64,000 nt of DNA, taken from positions 434,001 through 498,000 of the forward strand of contig MQVO02000002.1 of NCBI GenBank assembly GCA_001986395.2, in the 5' to 3' direction. Below the pieces are notes generated by a model, which did no database searches, was not told where the DNA came from, and saw only the letters and a program-made list of their open reading frames with translations. Both the position numbers and the translations under genes were made by a program. Position 1 is the stretch's first letter, and every line of letters starts with the position of its first letter. Source of the stretch: Irpex lacteus (taxonomy: Eukaryota > Basidiomycota > Agaricomycetes > Polyporales > Irpicaceae). Shown here one piece after another: positions 39,171 to 49,200 of the stretch.

Positions 39171-39245
39171 ATCGAATTCGACGTGTTCAAGATGATGTGC
39201 TCGTCTAGTCAACTCGAGTTGTGTTCGGAGAGACTCCCCAGTTCA
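39171..39245 (+). repeat. Array flank block Q, copy 3
   Basis: Most diverged copy of block Q: ATCGAATTC, GATGATGTGCTCGTCTAGTC and a CCCAGTTCATC end. It lies downstream of array member S5. Confidence 0.45.
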
Positions 39246-39626
39246 TCTCATCTGTAAGTGCTATATCATTAGTATGTACTCTGATAACATCTACCTGAGA
39301 CTGTAGGCATCTGAATTCTACCCCAGGAAGACTTTAGACCGCTCTATGTCGGTGCCTAATCAACCAGGAATGCTTCACGCAGGCACACACAGCTACTGGA
39401 TGTAGACTCTCTTTCGTGAGGAGACCTGTTTACGTTGGTATGGCCGCTTCTAGTCTTTAAAGTAACCGATAAGCATAGAGACATCTGCTCGGCGCAGCAA
39501 AAAGCGTTCAGACTATACCGAGGAGTCATACGGACGTGTATAAATATCGGCCGCCAGAACGGACAACACATCTTGTGCTGATGGGCGAAGAACTTTCACC
39601 TGTAAGTCAGCTGGCTTTTCACTCGT

Positions 39627-39735
39627 GGGAGCGCTGCTTCTCTTCCAACGACTTTCATTCATAGTACGCATACAACGCGAGTGACGCCAACGATCTTTGT
39701 TTACATGTTTTATCCACTCCATTTTGCAGAACACG
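39627..39735 (+). repeat. Array flank block R, copy 3
   Basis: Contains CAACGACTTTCATTCA, CGATCTTTGTTTACATG and TTTGCAGAACACG, matching copies 1 and 2 in the same order. Confidence 0.6.
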
Positions 39736-39796
39736 TTACTCCCGGCATGAGAAGTTCAAAAAGCGTTGCCCAATGGGTCTCCTTCCAAGCTACTTA

Positions 39797-40079
39797 TCAT
39801 TCACAGATCTATAATAGCGACATATAAGATATCGCCAAAGCAGGAAAGTAAGAATAAATGATGAAGACTTACTCCCATGTAGAAGGTGCCAAGGGGGCCG
39901 GAATTACCGTCGGCCGTGGTCTGACAGCGTTGGCCGTCATCGCAAGTGAGCGCATCGAACGTTCCGACTGCTCCGAATACCCCGTTACTATGGAATGTCA
40001 TGCACTGAGGGACGCACACCGCTGCGATGGACATAGCGACAAGAGAGAGGACAGCAGCGGAAATGGCGGCGAAACGCAT
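39797..40079 (-). CDS. Small secreted cysteine protein, array member S5
   Basis: 72 residues. Exon 1 (39873-40079) encodes signal peptide MRFAAISAAVLSLVAMSIA, then C22-x3-C26 (CVPQC) and C46-x5-C52 (CDDGQRC), ending GTFYMG. A 64-nt intron (39809-39872, GTAAGT..TAG) precedes exon 2 (39797-39808) encoding ICE and stop. The 5'UTR intron is well defined (40091-40167, GTGAGT..CAG). The TATA-like box is at about 40,245-40,251. This copy and S1 have nearly identical signal peptides. Function unknown. Confidence 0.75.
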
Positions 40080-40256
40080 TGTGTGCTGTTCTGTAAGAAA
40101 TAGCTGCAGAGTTGTACAGTAAGTGAAAAGTAAACAAGCGAAGTACTAGTGTAATGAGCGTACTCACTGTTCTTTTGAGTGTAGATGAGTAGAGGACTGC
40201 TGAAGAGCTGGGTGATGTTGACCCCATCGCTCGTCCTGCTCGCCTTTTATACGTTT

Positions 40257-42599
40257 CCAGCCCTCGTCCCAGCTGTTCCCAGCAAATATTTGCGACAGCT
40301 GGGACAAGGCCGTTTTTCGGTTCTTCGACCCATTGTTGTACGTATCCCTTACAATATTGTGGAATCAGACGTGCCACTCTGCCTCTGCCAGTGTCATCGG
40401 ACCTTCGATCGCGCAACGTATCTGATAGATGCCATACAGAGGTCGATAATATTCACCATCCTCGTTTGGCAGCTGCTTCTGCCTATAAATTCGCCAGCCA
40501 GTCACCTTCATTGTATAAAATCTAGCGTTACACCTCCCGTCGGTGCGCGTACCTGAGTTGAAGACTGCAACCTGTCGACAAAAATTTATCAGGCATGCGT
40601 TATGGCACATCATCGGCCATATCTGCTGTGGCCAGAACCACACCCCCTTGATCATTCATATCAATGATTACGGCGGTGGCGGTTCAAATCACCGCCGCCA
40701 CAGTCTGACATGGCGAGTGTTCATGATACTGCCGATCGTTCAAGAAACTTACATTGCCTTTTACGGTACTTCTAGTAATAACTCGTCTGCCAAAGGTGAA
40801 CCGGGCAACGAATAAAAACGAGTAAGTTTCTGAAGGTCGAGCCGCCTGTTGGCCTTTACGTGCGTACCACGTTAGCGTACAGGCTGCAAAGATGTGCGGC
40901 AGGCATAAGCTAAGAGAACGTAGAAATCAGGTTTGAGGCGTGGGCAGTTGTGTGATGTATACTTATGACAGCTGTGCATCGGATCGTCTTCGCTTGTAAG
41001 TATTAATCGTTGAAGGGTCCCGCTTGTCGAGTCTTCATGAATGGACAAGAAAGCTCACGTGTTGAGCAGTCCCGGGGTGTCTGTTACAACATACGGTCAA
41101 TCTTCGTATACAAAGGGGGATAATAATCAGAATCAGAAGCAACATTCTGGGGACCTGACGTCTCCGTTATCACCAGTATTGGCATCAGTCTTCCAAACTT
41201 CAAGCCTGGCTTGATTCTCCCCTGGATATCTGTCAGCCCAGACCAGCTGTCTCTATTCTATTCTTGGACAGACATCGATATGGCCCCCAAACCGCCACAT
41301 AGTCACTCCACAGGTCCGGCTGGCCTTCAGTTCTTTTGATGATCTTCGCTTGCTTTTCCGCGGAGAAGATGAGCATGAGGCTGAACGAATGCAGCTGACA
41401 CGAAGGAACAATGGATGCGGAGCGTCCGTTCTAGACTGCAGCTCTGTTTACATATTCTGCTCGATCTATTGGAGAAGCCGTTCCAGAGATTAATGGTAGA
41501 TTTGCATAGCTTTTCGCGACGTTCCTCGATTCCCTGCGTTCAGCTTGGAAGGTAGCGGTACTAGAAGCGGTAATATTCGTGGAGGGTTGGTCGGATACAA
41601 CCATTATGGTGGTCGAGAACATGCTGGCCGGAGGAGAGGGAGTTTGAAGAGTTGCAACTGCCGATTATGGCAGTTTCGCCAGCCGAATTTTGATGCCAAT
41701 CACCGACTGGCCGAGACATCGGCATAGTCAGTACAGCTCTCGCAGTGTACATTCCGGAATAAGCTTAACGACCAAATCGCCAGCTGATTACTTTGTGACT
41801 ATATCGTACGGGTGGCATGCACACTATTGTAGAAGTGTTATGTAACGACATCGCTGAACTAGTGTGGGCGTCCTCATGCAGCACGTAGTACATCACCTGT
41901 CTGCACCTTCGACCGGTGTGAACGAACGCGGTCAAGTAAGCCCGCCAGATTGTGACGATTGCAAGGAAATACTGGATGTCCTAGGTCACGTACAAATCGG
42001 ACGGGATGTTTACAATGATCCGGAGGAAACGCCTGGACTATCGTCACAACGGTATGTCAACCATGTTGACTTCGAACTTCATAAGTGTCTTCACCTGGTA
42101 CCTTTCTTCTCCTGTTTCACTTCGGTGGTCCTAACGTATGTCGTTAGCTGTTTAGATACAGGTACGTGAAAGCGTAGACGCGTACCAGGCCTAAATTCAG
42201 AGCCCTCTACACCTGGGGATGTTAATCATCAACACGACTAAGAACAGCACATACGAATTTATGTGCAGGTTTGCAGCACGCTGTACAACGTACAATCACG
42301 AGTCTTGCGATATATATCGAGTAAATACAACGAGCCACCAAAAATACAAACCAATAACCAAGGCGTCATTAGTGTCCTCCCCTTCAGCGATCTCTATACA
42401 GCACTGAAAGGTTGGTACACGTCACTCTTCTACGTTGGTGTACAACACTTGCACACGCCACTGTTTCTCCATTACTTCGGATAGGTTGAGCGGGACTTAG
42501 ACATGAACTGAGACCATGAGCATGTAACGTAAGACCAAAGGAAAATCCTGTGAACTTCTTCTCCTTCTCGGGACCGTACGAGCGTAAATGGCCGTGAAC
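40257..42599. other. Gene-poor spacer
   Basis: About 2.3 kb. Open frames up to 101 codons occur on both strands without signal peptides, domains or splice-supported extension. I looked for a sixth small-protein copy at the expected 1.8 kb spacing and did not find one. Confidence 0.5.
40671..40697. other. Perfect inverted repeat (8-bp arms)
   Basis: CGGCGGTG and CACCGCCG separated by 11 bases; a strong GC-rich hairpin in non-coding DNA. The loop contains GGTTCAAAT, resembling a tRNA T-loop, but no tRNA body surrounds it. Confidence 0.7.
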
Positions 42600-44498
42600 C
42601 TAGCACTTGATGAAGTTCCCAACAATTAGCGTGGGTATCCCATACGGGTCTCGGCGGATAGTAAACGAGAAGCAGCAGTCGATGAACCCTTCTTCCTTTG
42701 GTTCTTCTTGATCACTAGTGGATGCCCGACGATTTCCTGGAGTTGTTGAGCCTAATGTCGGAAGTACGGGCTTGAAGCGCAGTTCGCACGAGGTGAGTAC
42801 AGCTTTCTGATTAGAGTCGAATGCAACTTGGCCATATTTCTGAGAAAATGTCAGTACATGATGGGACTTACGCTGACGGCTACGAACGTACCTCCCAATA
42901 GTTCACAGCCGAGTCTTCTGCCATCAACTCGTAGATACACAGGCGTCCCTAGCAAAATAAATGACGAACTATCAGCGATAAGACTCGAATCGCAAAGCAA
43001 AGCCCTGACCTCACGAAGCATGTGGTTGTCCACCCCTACCAACTCGGCAAATTCGCGATTGGCCTTGTAGATCTCTCCCGTCCTTCTCCACAGGCAAGCA
43101 GGGATAGCCATAGCAGAGAACACACGATCGTAATCGAGTAGCAGCCGTTCGAACGCTTCTTCGATGAAGACTAGGTCCTAAGCATAATCGTGAGGTGGGT
43201 AACTTGCTCAAACAGGAGCCGAACGTACAATATCTGTTAGTGACTCAGACTGCGCTATTGACTGCGGGAGGTGTTAGGGTAACAGAGAGCGTCAGCCAGG
43301 CAGACAGTGCTCACTCGGAACTTCGGCCGGAGGATAGAGAGCGGTTGGAGAATCTTTGCCTTGGATTCCGGGGACACGCTGACGAAGAATCCAGGATAAG
43401 TCGATCTGCCTTCGCAGTAAAAATAGGAACACCCACTTTTTGTCCATCCATCGTGAAAGCCGTGCATAACCTTTCACGTAATTATACGGCTTCAATAGCC
43501 CGGCCTCGTACTTGCTCCTGATCACCATATTCAGTCGCTCATTGCGCGTTCCAGAAGCCTGATCTGCAGCAGTCAGGAAAAAGCGCTCCGTCTTCGTAGC
43601 GGCTGGAAGGACAACGGGGATAGGATCCTCAGGGGGTCTCTCGGGTGCAGGTGGTTGTGGTTCAGCAGGGGTGGCTGTGCTGGTTGGGGCCGTGGTTGGA
43701 CTCGTCAGGAAGGCGTTGTCAACAGCTAGTGACATGGGGTTGTTGTAGGGAGATGCGCTCATAAGTCCAGACCCGACGTTCGACTGGTCGAAGAACGAGC
43801 CTTCGTCGAGAGACTCGAGGAAGTCACTTCATAGTGCATAAGATATAGATTGTAGTGTAAAGGACTCAAAAGACGCACGACAGCACCGAGAACTCATTTC
43901 CCAATGTCTCAGGTTGATACAAATAAGCGTTCTGGGGTGTGAGATTCATGCTGGGCCACGCAGGATTTATTCCCGGGACAGCCGCAACGGCGAAGGGTGC
44001 CACTAGGGATCAGGGACAAGGTCAAGAAGACAGACACTTGTGCAAACTTTGGACTGTGCTTGCCAGGTAATGCCCGTGCAACGTCTATAGGGGGGTTCGA
44101 GACGACTGCTGTTGGCTGCGGTGTTGTCGACTGCGCCTTGTCTTTCGATGCCGTTCGTCGTTCGTCGTGACACAAATGTCCGATTTCACGTTTTATACTG
44201 ACGACATGAGTGGCCAGGAAGCGGTTAGAACCGGTGGTTTATTCTTACTACATCTCACTTGAGTAAGTAAGGCGCACCATCGTTGGCAGGGACGTCCCTC
44301 GTCACAGGTCATATGGCTTCTTCTGCAGTACAAGCACGCATGATTAACTTTCCTCCTCTTTCCTGCCTTTTTCTTCTTGCTCGCGTCGTCGTCGTGGTCG
44401 TGGCTGCCAGCGCGTTCTGGGCTGTTGTGCGCACGAGTTCCAGAATCAGTGGGCGTGCTCGACTCGGCGTGGGCCGGATCGCTTGCGTATGAAGCCAT
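42600..44498 (-). CDS. ERT1: Zn2Cys6/PAS transcription activator of gluconeogenesis (ERT1/AcuK)
   Basis: Nuclear regulator that activates gluconeogenic genes and represses fermentative ones. The N-terminus is acidic/charged with KKKKAGKRRK. The zinc cluster after splicing reads NHACLYCRRSHMTCDEGRP then CQRCIKREIGHLCHDE (CX2CX6CX5CX2CX6C), with an intron inside the Cys codon. A Pro-rich linker follows, then GTRNERLNMVIRSKYEAGLL and KPYNYVKGYARLSRWMDKN, the conserved AcuK block. The PAS region has EEAFERLLLDYDRVFSAMAI and PACLWRRTGEIYKANREFAE. The C-terminal exons, hidden by introns, read IYELMAEDSAVNYWE and KYGQVAFDSNQKAVLTSCEL. The last stretch is DCCFSFTIRRDPYGIPTLIV and the end is GNFIKC. 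Splice donors around 43,015 (GTCAGG) and 43,180 are inferred and less typical. The family assignment is firm. Confidence 0.9.
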
Positions 44499-46048
44499 CG
44501 CACAATGTCTTCGGAGGCGTTCGGAGAGGATAACGAGGCAGGGAGGACAAGAAATGAGGTATGGGGAATTTGTAGTCGGCGTCAGGAGCTAAAAAGGCGG
44601 CGGCGGCGCTGTGGTGGGCGACACTCGATTAGGCATCCACAGCATTCCGAATTATTCTTGACTGTACTCTACTGCCACCCTATGATTCGACGGCCGACTG
44701 CAAATCGACGACGAGAAATTTACTCGAGGCTAATGTGTTTTTGTCAGACAGTAATGCAGCGCAGCGTTGAGTACGAGGGGGTCGGACCTTTGTGCGACGT
44801 CGCCGAGTGTCCGAAATCTTCAGGTACGGTTACTTATCTTTGGCACGCAAACCTTTCATTGGGCCTCACGAAAGTAAGTACATCTGTCTAGTTTTCTAGC
44901 ACGAAAGCTGACTGAACGATTCAGCTGGCGGCGATAGCAACTTGAACACATACGATACGACCGTATGTTCCACGATGCTGGTTGGGCACTGCAATATGTC
45001 ATAATGACGTCTAGCCAATACACTATATGTCTGCCCGAGCTGCATCACTCTAATTGCGAAGAACCTTGGATCTCTTTGTGAGTAATATCATCCATAACAA
45101 CCACTGACTAGCTGTTCTTCACAGAAGTGTCACAGTCTGCCCCGTAGTTTTGATGGTTTTTTGCAGGCAAAAAAAGATACGCAAGAGAACGACTTGCACA
45201 ACTGCAGGCTGTGACTGAACTTCGTGTGTGGTTCCGAAAGCCCACGCAAAGTAACGTACCACTCTGCAGTCGCAGTTACGTATCTTCCATCATTCTATCT
45301 CCGAGTCTAGCGTCCTCCAGCCTGAGTCAAGTTCGGAAAGGTAGGTTACTCGCCTTCAAGGTATAAGGCGGACTTGATGAGCTGATGGCGATGGTAAACC
45401 TGACCGTCAAGGCTCATCAACCTACGTCAAGTAGACTATATTGTTTCGCGAGTCCATGGTTGGCACAATTGTCAGAGATTCCGAGAGTCTGAGCTCGAGG
45501 CAAGTCATCGTGTATCAGAGATCTGCGCGTATGTATGTCAAATAGACGTTCTTAACTTGGCTATCTATAAGCCTCAGTATGCTCACCTACTTCTTATGTC
45601 CACCCGTAGCCAGAGCCGGGAAGATTATCGTGCGGACTGTCTGCTCGATACAATATGCCGCAAGCACCTTCATACACGCGTGGCCCTAGTAGCTTGACCA
45701 GGAGTGCCCGGGCAGTGAGTTCAAGATTGCATGTAATCTTCGCATCTGACTACGACAGAAGATGATGGTCAGTTCACGAATAGGTACTTGCACTGAGCAG
45801 AGTACTTGTTCAAACTGTCTGACCTCCACTCGTCGGGTCGTGTGATGGGTGATGGAAATCGCAATCTGACCCAGTAACTGCCCTTTTAGGAAGGTACTGC
45901 CACTGGCGCTCGCGGGCTTTCAACCGTCTCGAGTCGACCTCTGTGCTATCACCACCTCTACCACCTTCACCGTTACTGCCACCTTCGCCACCAATACTAA
46001 CTCCACCACCACTGCTACCGCCACTACAATCTCGACCCACGCAAAAGT
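44499..46048. other. Intergenic spacer
   Basis: Holds the ERT1 promoter and, at the right, the leader of FunK1 kinase A. A 128-codon plus frame (44,505-44,891) overlaps the ERT1 leader and has no features. A Pro/Thr-coding ACC-rich stretch at 45,950-46,030 precedes the kinase start and is non-coding or leader. Confidence 0.5.
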
Positions 46049-48776
46049 ATGCTCGACGTGCCCAAATTCACTACCTTTTCCCCAGAGGGTTGCCTCCAAG
46101 CTCCGGCCTATGACAGTTGGCGGAAGGATAATACTCGATTTGAAGAGTTGGAGTTATATTACTCAGATGGAATGATGGGCTCCTGGATTGGGCCGTCTTC
46201 TCCTCGCGAATTCATCGACAACCTCATGCTCAATCACAAATCTTCCGAAGGCCTCGCTAATATGCCAGACGAATCCGTAGAATTTGAAAGGCCTACCACT
46301 GACAGGCCCCGAGATGCAAAGGCAGTACTCAACTCATTTGTACGCAGTCTTTTCTTATATATGTACACAACTCTAATAATGCCCATGGCATTCGCAGGCC
46401 GCCTCCCTCAAAAAGTTCAATCTCGCTACAAAGGTCCCGACATTCATCTTCACGAACATTTTCAAAGCCGGCGGCAGGGACGACATATTCCGCGTAGATG
46501 AAGTCCTTGAGTCTGTCGACGATGGCAATGACATTCCAGACTCAGAATACTTTGACTGGAGTCAGGACAGTCTACTTGTGGAATTGCTCCCGTCTGACTA
46601 CCACGACCCTTTCAAATCCGTGGACGAGATCAAAAAAGACCAGGCTCGTTCTCACAAGCACGGGCGTTGCGGCGCGTTCTTAGAGAAGTCACATCCGACT
46701 CTAACATCGGTTCAGGGGAGACTCGCAGCCTACGCCGCTGAGGCTTTCCTCCACCAACACCGCACACGCTTGTTCCAGTTGCTCATCATCGGAGAAGGCG
46801 CTCGGTTCCTGTGCTGGGACCATTCTGGATGCATGGTCTCGGAGAAATTCAACTACGTGACATACCCCAAGATTCTTGCCGAATTTATCTGGATTTTCAA
46901 TCATATGTCTCGCGATGCTCGTGGATGGGACTCCAGCGTGTCCATCGCAAGTCCTCTTGAGCGGGAGATGTTTCAAGAGTCGATCAAGGTCTTTTTAGAG
47001 AACATGAAGAATCCGGACCACCCACAGCGGGAGCTGCCACATGCCGAAGACACGTTATGCGCTCACTACCCCGTCTACAAGATGACAGTTACCGACGATA
47101 TCAGCTGTGCCGCCGTGGATGTCCTGGTCCAGCGGCCTTTCTTCAGATGCGATGATGTTCTCTCCCGGTTCACTCGTGGTTACGTCGCCTACCGCCTCAG
47201 TGACGGCGAATTATTGTTCGTGAAGGACTCGTGGCGCCGTCACATCAGCACCCCGTTATCGGAACGGACTATAATGGCAAGTCTAGAAGACGGCAGGGTC
47301 CCCTTCGTTGCTCGCGTGGAATACGGGGGAGATGTTGACTGCAACGACGACTTGGGTACCAGTCACGGCAACGAGTGGAAAGAGATGCAAACGTTACCTG
47401 TGGCCAACGGCCGTATTCGTGACCTTCGGCATCACAGGATCCTACAGAAGCTGGCCTACCCTGTCCTTCACGCCAAAAAATCGCGTGAAGCCGTCACCGC
47501 ATTTCGTGATGTCATCGATGGTATGCTAACCTTGAGTTTCAAGTCCTCCTACTTATTCTTATGTTTTTTGCGCGTTTTATAGCACTAGGCGCGGCAAGAT
47601 ACAGATGCGAATTGTTGTATCGCGATGTCAGTCCAGGGAACGTGATGTTCAAGGACAGTAACTCCTCCCATGGGATTCTCGCGGACTGGGATTCTGCTGG
47701 TAATGTGCAAGAAGCGGAGAACGACGGACATGCCCGAACGGTGCGTAAAGTCATACTGGGATACGCCTCGCCACTGAAGCGGTGATATGTAGGGCACACG
47801 ACCTTTCATGGCCATATCTCTTCTCAACATGAGTGCTCACGAGGTCCACGGAATTCATCACGACTTCGAGTCCCTCTTTTGGTCTCTTCTTTACGTCGTA
47901 TTGCAACGCTGCTCAGTGACAATCAAGAATAACTGTCTCGACAGAGATGAGGCATTCAGCGGTCAGAACACTCGGGACAGCCAACTGGCCATACTGGCCC
48001 GAATACTCGACGGCAGTGTCCAATTCGTGTGCAAGCCTCTCAATGTCCTCATCACCAACCTTGCGGAAACGTGGCAAGCGTACTACGCTCTCAAAAGTGC
48101 AGGAACGGAGGAGATGCGCGCCGAGGAGCTAAAGCGGCCACAGTATTGGAGGGACATTTTCGACGACGCGCTTGGTATGGATGGCTGGATTGACGATGCG
48201 AGGCGTCATTGGTCTCATCCATACAAACCGACTCTCGATCAATGCAGGACGAAAACGTACACTTTCCGTCGTTGCGACCTCCCCGGTTCGAGACCCCGTC
48301 CGAATCTGATTGTGCCCAGACCATTACCTGCACCCGTTGTACCCGCACCCACTGCGGTACCCGCCTCACCCGCTGCCGCTGATATACCTGTCCCCGACGT
48401 CCCTAGCCGCAAATCTAATGGCAAGCGAAAGAGGGCTGAAGAGATGGAGGGGACTGGCAATGGTAGCGATGCTCCATCCCAAGAATCGCGCCGCGCACCA
48501 GCCACGAGGAAAGGACTCAAACGCTCCAAGGCCCCCCAGAAGAAGCAGAGAGGGAAGAAACTGCAGCCAACCAACCTGCCGGATGCTCGTGTTGCTAAGA
48601 AGCTTAAGACGAAGGAGAAGGACGGCGAGTCGGAGGCGCAGGTACCAACTACCTCAAGAAGAGTCACCCGCGCGGCGGCCAAGGCAGCTGAGAGACAGAC
48701 CACTGTGCAAGATGAATCACTGGTACGGCGGGCTGGTCTGCGTCCGAGGGCGAAGAAAATGACCTACAAGTATTGA
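46049..48776 (+). CDS. Fungal-specific FunK1-type protein kinase A
   Basis: Member of the FunK1 kinase family, expanded in mushroom-forming fungi; targets unknown. The N-terminal non-kinase part contains LYYSDGMMGSWIGPSSPREF and, after intron 1, a conserved beta-rich region with FKAGGRDDIFRVDE. The kinase domain shows the Lys region ELLFVKDSWRR and the catalytic loop CELLYRDVSPGNVMF (split by an intron just before it). It continues with the metal-binding ILADWDSAG (DWD in place of DFG), then RTGTRPFMAISLLN across another intron, and the typical HDFESLFWSLLYVVLQR. The C-terminal 200 residues are basic and disordered, with NGKRKRAEE and LKRSKAPQKKQRGKK, suggesting nuclear location, and end RRAGLRPRAKKMTYKY. 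Kinase motifs are intact apart from the family-typical DWD. A second member lies at 60,870-64,000. Confidence 0.93.
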
Positions 48777-49200
48777 ATTTGGTTGTATGATAACCGCAGT
48801 GTATGTTATGAAACTTGACTTCAAGTTGAACGCTCGGTTGTCGGCGAGCATGGTCCGGCGATATCGTTTCGAACGGTTGAGTGAGAGTGAAACGTCAGTT
48901 GGTGAACTCGCCACTGACTCCGTGGCAACAAAAGGATAAGATGCCAGACACCATTGCACGACTGTAGTACTCCCTCACAGCTCAAATTTTCCCGTCGAAG
49001 CACCCACATGATCACACCATCGTCTGATTATATCATTGAGACCGCAAAACGTTCGACTAGAATTAACTGAGCGATACATATGTAGAACTGTAGATCGACA
49101 AAAAGAGATTCACAAACAACATAACCGATACACGACACCCGACTCTGAGCCCATGAAGGCTCAATCCCCCCTTTCTCCACATAGCCATCCAAAGAGCGTA

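Noticed and set aside
40672..40700. GGTTCAAAT in a GC-rich hairpin as a tRNA remnant
   Set aside because: Only a hairpin is present; no other tRNA arms can be drawn.
41700..42300. A further array copy at the expected 1.8 kb spacing beyond S5
   Set aside because: No signal peptide, C-x5-C motif or tail exon could be found.
44505..44891. 128-codon plus frame near the ERT1 start
   Set aside because: No features; lies in the ERT1 leader/promoter region.
48239..48703. 154-codon minus frame opposite FunK1 kinase A
   Set aside because: Shadow of the low-complexity basic tail on the other strand.
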